Below are positions 23,341 to 36,300 of a stretch of 64,000 nucleotides of DNA, piece by piece (position 1 is the first letter of the stretch; each line of letters begins with the position of its first letter). The stretch comes from Perognathus longimembris pacificus. Its lineage: Eukaryota; Chordata; Mammalia; Rodentia; Heteromyidae. The stretch is taken from NCBI RefSeq assembly GCF_023159225.1, contig NC_063188.1, positions 35,392,021-35,456,020 of the forward strand. Reading direction: 5' to 3'. The notes beneath the pieces were generated by a model. That model was not told the DNA's origin. It did no database searches and worked only from the letters and a program-made list of their open reading frames with translations. Made by a program: the position numbers and the translations under genes.

Positions 23341-24317
23341 TTCCATGAGTTGCAAATTCTGTCACTAAAGTTGTATTTAAAAATAAATGAAAATATCTTG
23401 TTAACAATGGATAGTATGAATCTGGAGGTGAGATTATTTGGGTGTTTTCAGCATATATGGATAACATTAAAATACACGGGACTCGATATGATCATCTAAG
23501 GAGAAACTGCACATGGGAGTGATATAATGCAATAGAACTGAGCCCTGGGGCACTCTAACATTTAGAGATCAGAGAGATGAGAAGAAATGAGGCGAGGAGC
23601 CAGGAAGTTATGAAACAAGTTACCAGATTTGTGTATGTTTTTACAGCTACAGTCAACTGCACTAATGATATAAGAGTTGAAGGTCCAAAGAAATGTTCCT
23701 TAGAAGCCAAGAAAGGAAACTATTTCAAAGAGAAGAGAGCCATCAATTTTGCCAAACATTGTTGCTAATAATTTAAATAAAAGAAAACTGGAAAAAATTG
23801 GCACAAGATTTAACAATGTAGAAGTCATTAATGAGTCTTGGCAAGAGCTCCTTTGTTCTTTCTGTGGAATGGTGAAGATGAAAGTCTGATACCAATTGAT
23901 ATAAGACTGATTTGAGGAAGAATAGCTATCAGTGTATGTGGGTAAGTAAGATGGATGATGCATGTGGAAATTCAGTAATAGTTTTGATTTTCTAATAAAG
24001 AAGGAAAATAACTTATTAGGTGTTAATGAGGGAAAGAAGATTTGGGGGAGATGAGGGGTATTTGGAAAAGAAGAAACTAAGATATTTTTATTCAAGGAGA
24101 ATGGGAATAATGAATGAACTAGGGAAAAGCAGTGTAGGTTACTGAATGAGCATTGCCATCCCACTGGGGCTTTCAGTTCTGGAATTAAAAATGGTTTTAG
24201 TTAGCCCAGTTGTGTATTTTTATAGCCACAAGCAGGTGAGCTGTTGTGAGTATGGATGAAACGTAGCATGTAAGTCAAAGAAATGTGTGCTTTTGTCAAT
24301 TTGTAAGGAAATGGAAA

Positions 24318-24885
24318 GGCTTGGAAAAAATCATACTAATGAAGTAAGCCAGACCCAAAGAAACATAGACTCTATGGTTTCCCTCATTGGTAATAATTAG
24401 TGTAGTCCTAGCAGAGGATCACAATATAGCTCAATAGCTATGTATATATGAATGCATAAGATGATGCTAAGTGAAATGAACGCTAAGCTATGGGAACAAG
24501 AGGGTTTTCTTTGGTGTTGTTTTTAATGTACTATGTGAAGCTATTTCTTTTTTCTTTCATTTTTTTGGTTTCTTTTTTCTACAGTTCATCTGATTTTCTA
24601 TGGTTGATTCTGTTACTTGGTGTATCATATACACATTTATCTGAATTAGGGAAAGAAAGAGGAACAACAAAATGGTGAGACAAAGACAAAGGGAAAACAG
24701 TGATACTCTGAAGAGAATGTACTGGAAATGAACTGTACAACTTGTGGGGAGGATGGGGAGGAGAGAAAGTAGGAGAAAAATGATGAAAAAGGTAACAAGT
24801 TTAACAAGAAATGTACTCACTACCTTATGTATGTAATTGTAATCCCTCTAAACATCACCTTGACAATGATTTTTAAAAAAAATGG
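24318..24885 (+). mobile_element. 5'-truncated L1 3' end, plus
   Basis: Begins with the end of ORF2 (GTAAGCCAGACCCAAAGAAA), runs through the 3'UTR and a G-rich tract near 24745-24770, and ends TTGACAATGATTTTTAAAAA. It is the reverse complement of sequence at 21480-22110. Confidence 0.8.
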
Positions 24886-24887
24886 AA

Positions 24888-25120
24888 TACAAAGCCTTGC
24901 ACTCGTGGCTCATGGTTGTAATCCTAAGCTATCCAGAAGGATGAGATCTGAGGATCTCAGTTCAAAGCCAGCCCAGGCAATGAAGTCTCTTAGACTCTTA
25001 TCTCCAATTAACCCACCAGAAAACCAGAAGTGGTGCTGTGGAAGAGCTCTAGCCTTGAGCTCAAGGACAGTGCCCAACCCCTAGGTTCAGGCCCCAATAC
25101 TATCAAAAGAAAAAAAAAAG
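24888..25120 (+). mobile_element. B1-ID SINE, plus
   Basis: Inserted at the tail of the preceding L1: GGCTCATGGTTGTAATCCTA, TTCAAAGCCAGCCCAGGCAA, AGAAGTGGTGCTGTGGAAGA, A-tail. Confidence 0.88.
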
Positions 25121-25934
25121 TAACACAGTTAAGGGCATATACAAAGGGCTCATTATGTTGATACATCATAGCATATCTTTAGGAATAGAAGAAGGCTTCT
25201 ATGAATGAGAGTGAAGGGCAGTAAAAATGTGTGAGGAGTCATAGATTTTAAGCAAAAGGATCTACCATAATAAAAAAAAAGAAATAGAGGAAGCCCACTA
25301 AAAACAAAGCAGTGAATTTACAGTGGGGCACTTGAAAATGAGCTTTCAAAAATTATAGCTATTGGTGATAATATGGTACAGAAGCTATTCCCATATCGGT
25401 GAATGGATGACATAATGTGGTCCAAGTTATTGGGCAGGAAGACATGGGTCAGAAAAGTTAACAAGTCATTTAGAGAGTTTTTAGCATTATCAGAATTTAA
25501 AAAGTATTATTGAATAAAATGTTTAGAGAACATTTCAGCATTTGAATTTCTCAAATTTAGAGCCCATTGAAATAGTACTAAGAGGTTAAGTCTCTTAGTA
25601 GACAAGTAGGCCATGGGTCTTTAGTAGGTACCTAGGTTATGAGGTCTCATCCTTCACTCATGGCATTTATAGAAAGTCTTGAGTGGGCAAGTTTTGTCTC
25701 TTTCATCTTTTCTGCCTGGCAAAGACACAGTGGCCATTCTTTTCAGATGACACAGCAACAAAACCCCATATTAGACTCAAAGAGTAACCCTCATTAGAAA
25801 TCAATTTTGCTCATACTTTGATCCTATGCTTCATAACCTCCAGAGCAGTGAGAAATAAATGCTGGTTCTTTTCATATTTTTTTCAGTCTCAGGTATTTTG
25901 TTACTGCAGCACATTTACTGAGACAAGAAGGAAT

Positions 25935-25976
<42 letters not shown>

Positions 25977-27046
25977 CTATGCAAGACTTCAACAAAGAAG
26001 AATAAAAGGTTTGAAAGCAACAGATTTGAAAGTGAGGCTATCAGAGAGAAAGGAGCAGAGGGGATTTTGAGAAAGCTGCTACTTAGCGAAAAGGAAGGGA
26101 TATAGGCTCTAAGGAAGCAATTATACAAGGTGATCAGAAACGATTAGAAATTTTTGGTTTTTCCCATTAATTTTTTTATTATATTAGATTATTAAACACA
26201 GGTGGATAGGATAATTAATTGCAATCTTAGTTCTAATTATTTGTCCTCCACCTCATACACTATTTCTTATTTTTGTGAGTAAAGAGGTTTCATATAGGAG
26301 CTAAAGAAAAATTATTTCAAAACGTATCGCTGGATTTTTAAAACATACTGCCTAATTTCTTTTGCATGATTATATTTGGCCTTTGTGAGACAGAAATGGA
26401 AAGAGGTACATTCATTTTACAAGGGATGTGGTAGGGAGGACTATAAGGGCTATAGGGAGAAAGAGAGCTAAAGCAGCAGTAAGAAAGGCTAGAAGGAAGC
26501 ACAGTTTTTAAAGCAAGATAGACTCATATAGACTCAGTATCCAGGAAGTTAGTTGTACAAGGCATTAGGGGTCCTGATTTAACAAATACTTCCATCACAA
26601 CACATATCTAGGAAGCCCTAGAGTCACAGTGATTAAGTGAGATCCATAGCAATGTATCTGAGTGAAGTCTATTGACCAGTGATGGAGTTTTCTAATGTTA
26701 CCACATACCCAAGACCTTTATATAACCATAGTGATGAAAGAGAAAAGACAAGATTTGTTTTCAATTTTCCCTCAGATTATCAAGATGACAGTAGGAGTCC
26801 AAAAACCTGTATATATTTATCTGGGTTTTGCACATTCATGTGTGCAAACTAAAACCCATACTTTATTTTATGATATTTTATGAAGCTCCCATTTCTTAGC
26901 TTGTCATGTAATTTTAATTTCACTTGTGGGGGAGAAGATTTTCATTTTTGTGTATTTCAATTTGCTTTGAACTTCACAATGCTTATTTCTGACTGTCTCG
27001 TCTTGTGAGAATCATCTTGATGGTGTTGTGTCTTTCCATCCACCCA
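25121..27046. other. Intergenic, only a (GT)n repeat
   Basis: No exon-like frame. A perfect (TG)n run of 40 nt lies at 25935-25974. Confidence 0.45.
25935..25974. repeat. (GT)n microsatellite
   Basis: About 20 uninterrupted TG units. Confidence 0.97.
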
Positions 27047-27062
27047 CAGTAAGAAAACTTTT

Positions 27063-27173
27063 TTATTTTTATTTTTTTATTTATTATCTAACTGAATTAC
27101 AGGGAGGTTACAGTTTCATACATTAGGCATTGGATACATTTCTTGTACTGTTTGTTACCTCATCCCTCGTTCC
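27063..27173 (-). mobile_element. Very short L1 3' end, minus, with 16-nt TSD
   Basis: T-rich tail, then GGGAGGTTACAGTTTCATAC and TTCTTGTACTGTTTGTTACC. Flanked by CAGTAAGAAAACTTTT and CAGTAGGAAAACTTTT (one mismatch). Confidence 0.85.
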
Positions 27174-27585
27174 CAGTAGGAAAACTTTTATCTGCCAGAA
27201 AAGGTTGCTTGAGATATATTTGTTTATGGGAGAAAGTATATCAAATATATATGAAAATGTATCAAAAAGCTATGAAGATCCATAAACACATCAGAAGATG
27301 TTACAATATGAAGTTAATCCTGTGGGGAAAAAAGTCACATTTAAAGCCAAATGCTAGAGTACAGTTGACCGGCTTATTTTTGTGGTGTTTTCATGTTAAC
27401 ACACAGTGTTTGCCATTAGTCATAAACCTTGAGGAATAACTAAAGGGTCATAGTGGCCTCTTCGTGTTTCTTTTAAAGGTAAGTACATAAATATCAAAAG
27501 ACAGAATTATGGTGAACTATATCTTTTGTTTTATCTTCAGATTTGTGGGATAAAATCCTCCCCTGACATTTGCTTTAAGTTTTTT

Positions 27586-27700
27586 TTTTTTAAATTCCCC
27601 ATCGTTTTTTTTTTATTATCATCAATTAGTTGTGCAAGGTAGTTTCTTCACATGCATACAATGTGATCAGATTCACCTCTTCTATCACTTTAATTACCAC
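27586..27700 (-). mobile_element. Possible old L1 3' end, minus
   Basis: T-rich start followed by AGTTGTGCAAGGTAGTTTCT and ATGTGATCAGATTCACCTC, like an antisense older L1 terminus. Confidence 0.4.
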
Positions 27701-30246
27701 AAATAGGTCATGATTCTTTAGTCAAAAGAACAAAGGTGATACTTTCATGAAACAACAAAAGGATTTGTGAATTTTAAGTTATTGTAAATAAAATAGTGTA
27801 AAGGGTGATCTAGTCTAATAAAAGGTCTTAATTTTTTTCCTTAATTTATATTTAAATTGAACATTTTTTTATGTTAAGCACCACACGAGGCATTCTGGCA
27901 TATGGGATAGCAAAGCTGAATAAAAAAGTTAATCCTGAATCAGATTTTATATTTATCTAGTCTTCTGTGGACTCTAAGGCTAAAAATATAAGTCCATATG
28001 GAAGCAATTATTATTTTGCCTAGGTTGCCATGACACATAATAAAGCTTTCTATAGTATTTTTGACCTTAATTCATTTTCTGATATCCTTCAGTTGTTGGA
28101 GTTAGAGGAGCCACAGTCTTTGGCTTTAAGAATCTGAGCATAACTTAAGTGAAGGTAAAGGCCTTATAAATAAATAATAAGGTGCTGTTAGAATGGGAAT
28201 CAGTGTTGAGAAAAGTATTCAATCAGTAGATTTTCAGCATTGTGACTCAAAAACTCACTCACTTTTTGAGTCTACTCAAGTCCTGTCTCTGCTTGTGCTT
28301 TGGTAAAGGGTTCCTAGGATAATGATCTGGGCCTCATTCTGTCCCAACTAATTGTGATTTGTGATCATACTTTTATCCCTTGGCTCAGAACACTATCCCT
28401 TAAAAGAAGCTGAAATTAATGTTGAATAAATCAATTTACTTGCACTGAAACATTTTGAAATTAGCTTCTAAAAGCCTGAAAAAGTGTGATGTTAGTCTAG
28501 ATAGCCTAACTCCTGGAGGCCTGGCCACACTTAAACACATTAGGCATATGTTCAGAAGGCTTTAACGGAACAGCTGGATGAACATTTCTCTTGAATGTCC
28601 TGAGATGACAGGAAATACAATAACCATGACTTTCACTCTTCATGATGAGAGAAGTGATGCTCTTCTGGTCCCAAAGAAAAGGATCAGCTTTGTGTATAAC
28701 TTGCCATGGCAATGATTCCTTCAGTTTCCATTATGAGCCTACACAAAAACTGTCCTTTGGATAGGGCTCTTCTCCTTTCCTTTCCACTAGACATAGTTGG
28801 GATAGTAGGTAAGGCAACATTAAAACTTTCTGGGTTTTAACCATATTATGTTATGCTGTGCCTATTGGTAAAGTCTCATATGCTTAGAGAAAAATGTATC
28901 CATTTGTAATTTACTCACTAGCCAGAAGGTCTTTTTTATAAGATTAATATATCTCTTCTTGGTCAGAATTCTCAAAACAAGGACAATTTTCCTAACATCT
29001 ACTAATCAGTAATATTATTACATAATTTGAAGACTTTATATTCCCCAGTAACTCCAACTTCCAAGCAATTACACAATATTTCAATAATGACACTGACCAA
29101 TAAGTTTTGAAAAATTTTATTTTTAAAGATTGAAGAATACTTTGATTACAGAATTTCTGTTTAAACAATTAGAAGTCTCAAAGATTGTTACAATATTTTT
29201 AAGAGTAAAGATTGGCTATAAATTGTTTAAAAGAGGCATATTTCTAGAAACAAATTGAAGAGTACTTTAAAAGATCCCATTGAATGTGTGTGGCATTCCT
29301 CAGTTTATGGATATCATCTAAACAAATTGAATCTTGGTTAAAAAAATGCTTAGTGATCATAATTTATTTCAAAACTGGTAGTAATGAAAATGTTGCAATG
29401 TTTGTACTCTAATGTGTTACTGAAAATATTAAAATTGGTGCATTAAATGTGTTGTTGAAAAATGTGTTGTTGAAAATTGTGTATTCTAATGTGTTTTATT
29501 GAAAATAGTAATAGTCTGTGTGAAATACAGAAGAGAAGAAGGGGAAGATGAAGAGAGAGGGAGGGAGACAAGGAGGCCAGGAGGGAAAGAGGGAGGAAGG
29601 GAGAGGAAGGAGACAAAGAGAAAGAGGAAGGGAGAAAGAATGAGAATACATGTGTGATTCCTGCATATTTTACCATCTAAATGATTATACTTTCTTACTG
29701 TTTCCTCTCAGGCTCTTACCTTCCTTTAACTGACTCAACTACTCAGAAATTTTTCTCATCAGCCTTGTTCAGCCATTATTTTCTAGTCTGCAAATATTTC
29801 CAATTATGTGTTTTACTATGGAAAATTGGCTTTGGTGTAAAACAAAACAAAACAAAATTTCACTAAAACAAAGGCAAACTCTCTCATTAGTGCTGCTCAC
29901 AACCTGCTAAAACTTCCATGCTTCAAACAAGATGACTAAGGAAAACTGCCTTTGCGAAAACCCTCCCAACACTTCTGGGATGGACTAGAGCTTCCAGGTG
30001 CTGTTGCTCTAAGTGATGTAGAGATATACTCTCTTCCATCTATTACAAAGTACCCAGCAAGGTACTTTTAAGATTTCATTGTCCCTTCACCTTTTTGTTT
30101 CAGCCAGAAAAGGATGTAAATTCAGACTGATTTGCATCTCTGTTGGAAATATCTTTTACCTAATAAACCACTTCAAATAATGTCAGTCTTTTCTATGTGG
30201 CTGCTCATTTCCATCTCACTTCTTGCTATATGCCTAGTTTTCTTTC
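27701..30246. other. Intergenic, SINE-free, nothing assigned
   Basis: No SINE or recent L1 seen. A purine-rich GGA/GAA stretch lies at 29530-29645. Confidence 0.4.
29530..29645. repeat. Purine-rich (GGGA/GGAA)n tract
   Basis: Over 100 nt of G and A on plus with few interruptions. Confidence 0.85.
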
Positions 30247-32260
30247 TTTATTAACATCATATCCTTGAAAGCTCAGTTATAAATTTCTAATCTTTCATTT
30301 GTGGTTGCTTTGGAACATCTCTAAAATTCTGTTCACTCTTGCCTGTGTTTGCTGGATAAGTGCCACAGAGGACAACTGGAGTTGACTTCCTAAACTACTT
30401 TTAACTATATGATTTTAAGATAAAAAGTTAATTTTTAGATAAAAACGTTAAGCTTAACTTTGAGTACATATTATAAAGAAAAAAAAAAGAATTACTAAAA
30501 GACTTGTTCCTACTTACTACATAAATGAGAAAAAAATCTGAAATTCAAACATAGCAAGCTCCATTTGCTCAGCAATGAGGTATTTGCACAGTTCCCCATG
30601 GCCTTTTGGTGTACAAACTTAGAATAATGAATACTTCTATGAAAATATTTTGAAATGAAAGGTTGTTTTCCTTTGCAAAACGATTGCATTTAAAAAGTCA
30701 TTGGTGTTGTAAACACTAACGGACAAGCCAGTTGGAGAATCACATTATTGTATCACAGTAACAGAACGTGATTCACATTTGTTTCTTTAACGGATTCAAG
30801 TTCTTCTACATTCTCAACTTTGAGTTACTACACTCATGATCTTGATAAAAGTTGTTAGGAAAATCCAAATCTTCATTTTTAGCACTAGGGTGCCAAGAAA
30901 TGATGTGCTATCATGAAATCACATGTTGTCAGCTGCTTTTGATTTTGGTTAACCAGGTAGTTTAAAACTTATTGCCCTACTAGCACCATCTTCAGATTTT
31001 AGAAGTAGAGCTAGAGGAATTCTTAATGAGGTATACTTTGTGGTGTTTCTGTTGCTTCTTGCCCCAGAACCTTGACATTGAGGATGGACATGCATTAATT
31101 ATGCTTTTTACCAGGTAGCAATTGCCATAGGTGACTAAATATCACCTATCTATGGCGTCTATACCATTTTTGGGTGATGGGCTAGCATGACTTTCATTCT
31201 TGTAATTTTACAGATGTAGATATGATTTTTCAAAATCTTCATTTTTTTATAACATTAAATCTGTGTTTGGTACTGACGTAATTTTTAGTTAATTACTGAT
31301 TTTACAGCAATCAAAACATGGAAACAAATATTTGCCATTGAAGTCTCACTATTCTTTGTTGTTCTTTAGTAACTGGAAAATTTTAAACAGTCGAATTTAG
31401 GCTTAGTCTAATGGTCATATTATTGGCCAGGTAATGATTTTGGAAAAAACAAAGAGGCTATTTTGGGGCACAGATTCTGACGCCTACTTTAAGTATTAAA
31501 AAAAGAAAACTCTTTCTACAGTACATATGTATTGAAGTTCAGTTCTGTATTCAGCCTTACAAGTATGTAATTTAGTGATTTGTAAAAATAGCTAGTGCAC
31601 ATCTTTGAGGATTCTGAGGAAATCAAGCATATGAAGCTTCCTCCTTTTCTTCTCATTGGGAGAAAACCAGCTAAACAAGGAGTAAAAACAGAATACAACT
31701 GGCCTTTGACTATGATCTTAATTGGGAGGAGATGGAAGATGTGTCCTTATTTATCACGTCAACACACTCTGGGCATGCAGGTTGTTCAACCATAGTCTAG
31801 ACTATTGCATAGTCATTACAGTGTTTGTATGGTCTGATCATTGTTTCTTTGAAAAAATTGTGGATAAATTTAACTTTCTTATACTCTGGAAAAGTTCTAT
31901 TCAAGGCCAATTCATTTGTTAGTAATTAACACATAAGATTCTTTACTCAGTATTGTAAGTCTGAATACAGATACTGTCCAAACTGACCTAAGAATAAAGA
32001 ATGAATTCACAGTAACAAAAGTTACAAAGTTTGTGCAAAAGACATTGTACACCATTGGAGTACATAGAGCTCGCTATTGTTAATTTTATATATCAAGCTG
32101 CATTTCTCATAAAAACTACTCTGTGCTACATTAAAAGTTAAGTTTCTGATTTAATTTTTCTCTGGCAATAAAAGTGAATGCTCACTTAATCTCAGAAATG
32201 TGAAGATGCAATTGAATATATATTCTATATGTAGATGTTGTAACAAATCACAGGAACCTT
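30247..32260 (-). other. NRK: Probable NRK 3' untranslated region
   Basis: The stretch after the NRK stop has no SINE or young L1. The first canonical minus-strand AATAAA I noticed is at 30247-30252 (TTTATT on plus), about 2 kb from the stop, a length plausible for NRK. A weaker ATTAAA near 32152-32157 could give a short form. The boundary is inferred. Confidence 0.4.
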
Positions 32261-32356
32261 TTAAAAACCATAATTGCTTTGGATGTCTTGAAGCCTCCCA
32301 AGGGTCATGAAGTACACTCGGCTGTGGTGATTTCGCAGGGTGGAGGTAAAAAACAC
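32261..32356 (-). CDS. NRK: NRK last coding exon with stop codon
   Basis: Acceptor CTTTTTAAAG lies before 32356. It encodes VFFTSTLRNHHSRVYFMTLG, then RLQDIQSNYGF, with TAA at 32261-32263. VFF…VYFMTL is the universal C-terminus of CNH-containing GCK-IV kinases. Human NRK, as recalled, ends a similar SNYDV. Confidence 0.94.
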   Translation of the reverse strand: MFFTSTLRNHHSRVYFMTLGRLQDIQSNYGF

Positions 32357-33334
32357 CTTTAAAAAGGAAAAGACACCATCAGTAGATAGTATATTGCAAC
32401 CAGATATATAATGAAAAAAACTGTTGAGTTACTAGTATATAGCTATAATTTCAACTTATCTGCATCTCCTAATTAAAACATTAAACTATTTTTCCTCAGA
32501 GAATGATGGTTGAATATTTACGAGTAAATTCTTACTGTGCTCTATATATTTGCAATTCACTTTAAATAAAATTATTTTCTGTAGGTGGTATTCACCTAAT
32601 TGAAGTTCTCAATTAGTTTAGATGAACAATTCCTTGCTTTAAAAATCTACTTTTCAATTCAATTTCCTAGTTCCAATACCAGTATACACGGTTTCCAATA
32701 TACTCAGATAAGATTGCAGAGATGAAAGGGAATACCAAAAATGAGAGACACAGGGTTAAAAAAGACAAACAACTACAAAAGCAATACTTGCAAAACTGTT
32801 TGGTGTAAGTGAACTGAACACCTCAGGGGGGGAAAGGGTAAGGGGGAGGGAGGAGGGGGTATGAGGGACAAGGTAACAAACAGTACAAGAAATGTATCCA
32901 AAGCCTAATGTATGAAACTGCAACCTCTCTGTACATCAGTTTGATAATAAAAATTTGAAAAAAAATCTACTTTTACTCTAATTGGCTTTTCATATTAAAT
33001 TATTTGGATGTTTACATTGCAGCTGGTGTCTGAAAAATAACTGCATATTTCATCTTGGCAAACTTTTCTATTTTGGTGAACTAGATTGACCTCAATACAT
33101 TGTTAGAAGGAGGCAAACCCAAGGGTTTACACAGACATGATGTCTAACATGTGTGGTTCCATGAAGAATATTATATGAGAACATAGATATCACTATCAAA
33201 TGGATGCCTCCTTGTTAGGAGTATGTTTATTCATATCCACAGTGGGTGCAATTAGGATAATCTGAGAAATAATTAAGATGAAGATAAGAGAGCCTCTATT
33301 TAACATTGCTTAGGTGCCAGTCTATAAGGTACTT

Positions 33335-33380
<46 letters not shown>

Positions 33381-36300
33381 CACAAAATTTCATGCTTGAA
33401 TCCAAAATGGTTTTTACTATTACTTTCATCTTGGAGATGCAAGAATTCAGTAAGGCTCAGAAAAACAATCTAGTTTCTCCAGTTCTTACACCTAGAGTTA
33501 GGTGGCAGATCCTGAACTGCTTTACTAGGTCTGTGCGACCTCCAACACTGGTTCTTGTCAGAGCATCATATTAAAAATTGGCCCTCTTCCATGATGTGCA
33601 GTTCTATACCCTGCTTGTTCTGGTATTAATGTGAGACTTGTGTAATATTTTCTGATGTTCCTTATTCCTACTATGGTTATTTATGACAATTTTATTTTTC
33701 ATACTATCTCAGAATGGTGATGATTTTGTGTAACAAAGTTTTTCATCTCGTTATTTGTTTTGGTTTTGTTTTGCCAGTCCTGGGGCTTGAACTCAGGGCC
33801 TGAACACTGTCCCTGGCTTCTTTTTGCTCAAGGCTAGCACTCTACCACTTGAGCCACAGCACCCGTTCCAGCCTTTTCTGTATATGTGGTGCTGAGGAAT
33901 CGAACCCAGGGCTTCATGTATGCGAGGTGAACACTTTACCACTAGGCTATATTCCCAGCCCTCATCTCATTATTTGAAATACTTGTTGAAGCTGATTAAA
34001 TTAAATGAATCATTGCCAAAACTCAATTATATTTTTCTTTCTAACAAATAGTCATCATAAATACACACATGTTAAGGTAAATTTAGATGCCTTTTTTTTT
34101 TTTTTTGCCAGTCCTGGGCCTTGGACTCAGGGCCTGAGCACTGTCCCTGGCTTCTTCCCGCTCAAGGCTAGCACTCTGCCACTTGAGCCACAGCGCTGCT
34201 TCTGGCTGTTTTCTGTATATGTGGTGCTGGGGAATCGAACCTAGGGCCTCGTGTATCCGAGGCAGGCACTCTTGCCACTAGGCTATATCCCCAGCCCCCT
34301 TAGATGCCTTTTAAATTACCAAAACACTACCATATAATTACATGCCTGGTAAATACACTTTCCTTCTGGAAATACATGTCTTTTATTAGAATACATTGAA
34401 AGCTATAGAGGATGACTTGAAAACAAACAGAAAACTTCCCAAACTGTTGCCAAAGATATGGCTAAAAAGAAGCCTTCATACATTACTGTCTCAGCCACTA
34501 AGGAAAACAGTTCATCAAAAAACTGAAAATTAATCTACTACATGATTGACACTCCAACTCTACTTCTTAGTATGTAACCAAAGGAGACAAATTCAGCATA
34601 TCAAAAAGATACCTATGTATCCATGGTTATTGTAGCCTGATCCACAACAACTTTGGAATCATTGTAGGTAGCCATTTACTGATGAATGTGTAAAAATGTG
34701 GTACATACAACTAACGGAATAAAGATTAACAATGAGATCATATCATGTACAGTGACATGGATGGAAGTGAATAAGCCAAATATATAAAGAGAAATATCAC
34801 ACATTTTCTTTTATATGTGGAAGCTAAAAATACTTCATCTGAACGTAGAATAGTGATTGCTAGAGGTTAGAAAGCATGTAGGGATAGAGAATAAATGGAA
34901 GTTGAACATAGAGAGCAAATTGTATGCATGTGTTCAAATATCGCACTGAAACCCATTAATATGTGCAATTCATACATCTCAATTAAAAATCATAAACATT
35001 TTAAAAGGAAAATTTGTTGAAGCATTTTTAAAAACTACCACTTTAATAAAAAAAAATCTAAACATTACTATGGAGCCAGGTGCTGGTGATTTACTCCTAT
35101 AATCCTAGCTATTCAGGAGACTAGATCACTAAGCATCATAGTTCAAAGATACCCTGGAGTAGTAAAATACTTGAAACTTTTTGTCCAACTAGCAAGAAAT
35201 ATGCTGGACTGGTCAGGTTGCTTAAGGGACAGAGCAGCAGCTGTGAGCATAGAAGCTGAATAAGGGTATGAGACTCTGAGGACAAGCACCAGTAGTGGCA
35301 AAAAATTACTGTAGATAAAAGACAATTTACCAATAAATGAAAATTTGGTTAATATATAACTAGATTATGACATTTGCAGAAAAATTTATGGAATTGGGGA
35401 TTGTCAGGTTGGACAAGTCAAGCTTTGAAATGTAAATATCAGATATTTTTCATATGTGGAATTCTAGAGATAATAATTGTAATAATAATAATAACAACAA
35501 TAATAATAATAATAGGAAGAGGCCAGGTGCTAGTGGCTCATGCCTGCGATCCTAGCTATTCAGGAGGCTGGGATCTGAGAATCACAGTTCAAAGCCAGCC
35601 CAGGCAGAAAATTTCCTGAGACTCTTACCTTCAATTAACCACCAGAAACCTGGAAGTGGAGCTGTGGCTTAAAGTGGTAGAGCTCTAGCCTTGAGCAAAA
35701 TAGCTCAGGGACAGTGGCAAGGCCTTGAGTTTAAGCCCCATGACTAACATAAAACAAATTATAGGAAGGAGAAGAAGAGGAGGAAGAAAGGAAGAGAGGA
35801 GGAGGGGAGAAAGAAGAGGAGGAAAAAGAGGAGGAGGAGGATGGGGAGGAAGAGGAAGAAGAGAAGGAGGAGGAGGAGGGGAAGGAGGAGGGAGTGGAGG
35901 AGGGAGGGGAGGAGGAGGGCAATGATGACAACATGATTGTAAAAGGGGAAATGGCCAGGTGATGAGCGAAGGGTAAAACGAAAACTAGAGGGTCATGAGA
36001 GTGACTATAATCAAAGTACATTCTATATGTCTGTGATAATAGCATAATAGAACCCACTAATAACTGTTAGAAATGGGAAAATGGGGTAAATTGTAAGAAA
36101 GTGTAAAATAGGATGAATTTGTTCAAAGTGCATTATTATATGAAGTTATGTAAATACCAAAGTGAAATCTCCTGTACACTTAATTTATACTATTAAAAAA
36201 TTTAAAGGCCTGGGATGTAGCTTACTGGCAAAGCACTTGCCTAGTAAGTGCAATATCCTGGGTTGGATACTCAGTATTAAAATGGAAAAGAAAAAAAAAC

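Noticed and set aside
23700..24164. 154-codon minus-strand frame
   Set aside because: No recognisable family, A+T-rich composition and no splice or promoter context; likely chance.
28506..28712. 68-codon minus frame near 28.6 kb as an extra gene or NRK 3' exon
   Set aside because: No similarity to known proteins and the NRK frame already ends with a proper stop at 32261.
35725..36057. Gly/Arg-rich and Ser/Pro-rich frames
   Set aside because: Translation of the GGA tract on both strands.
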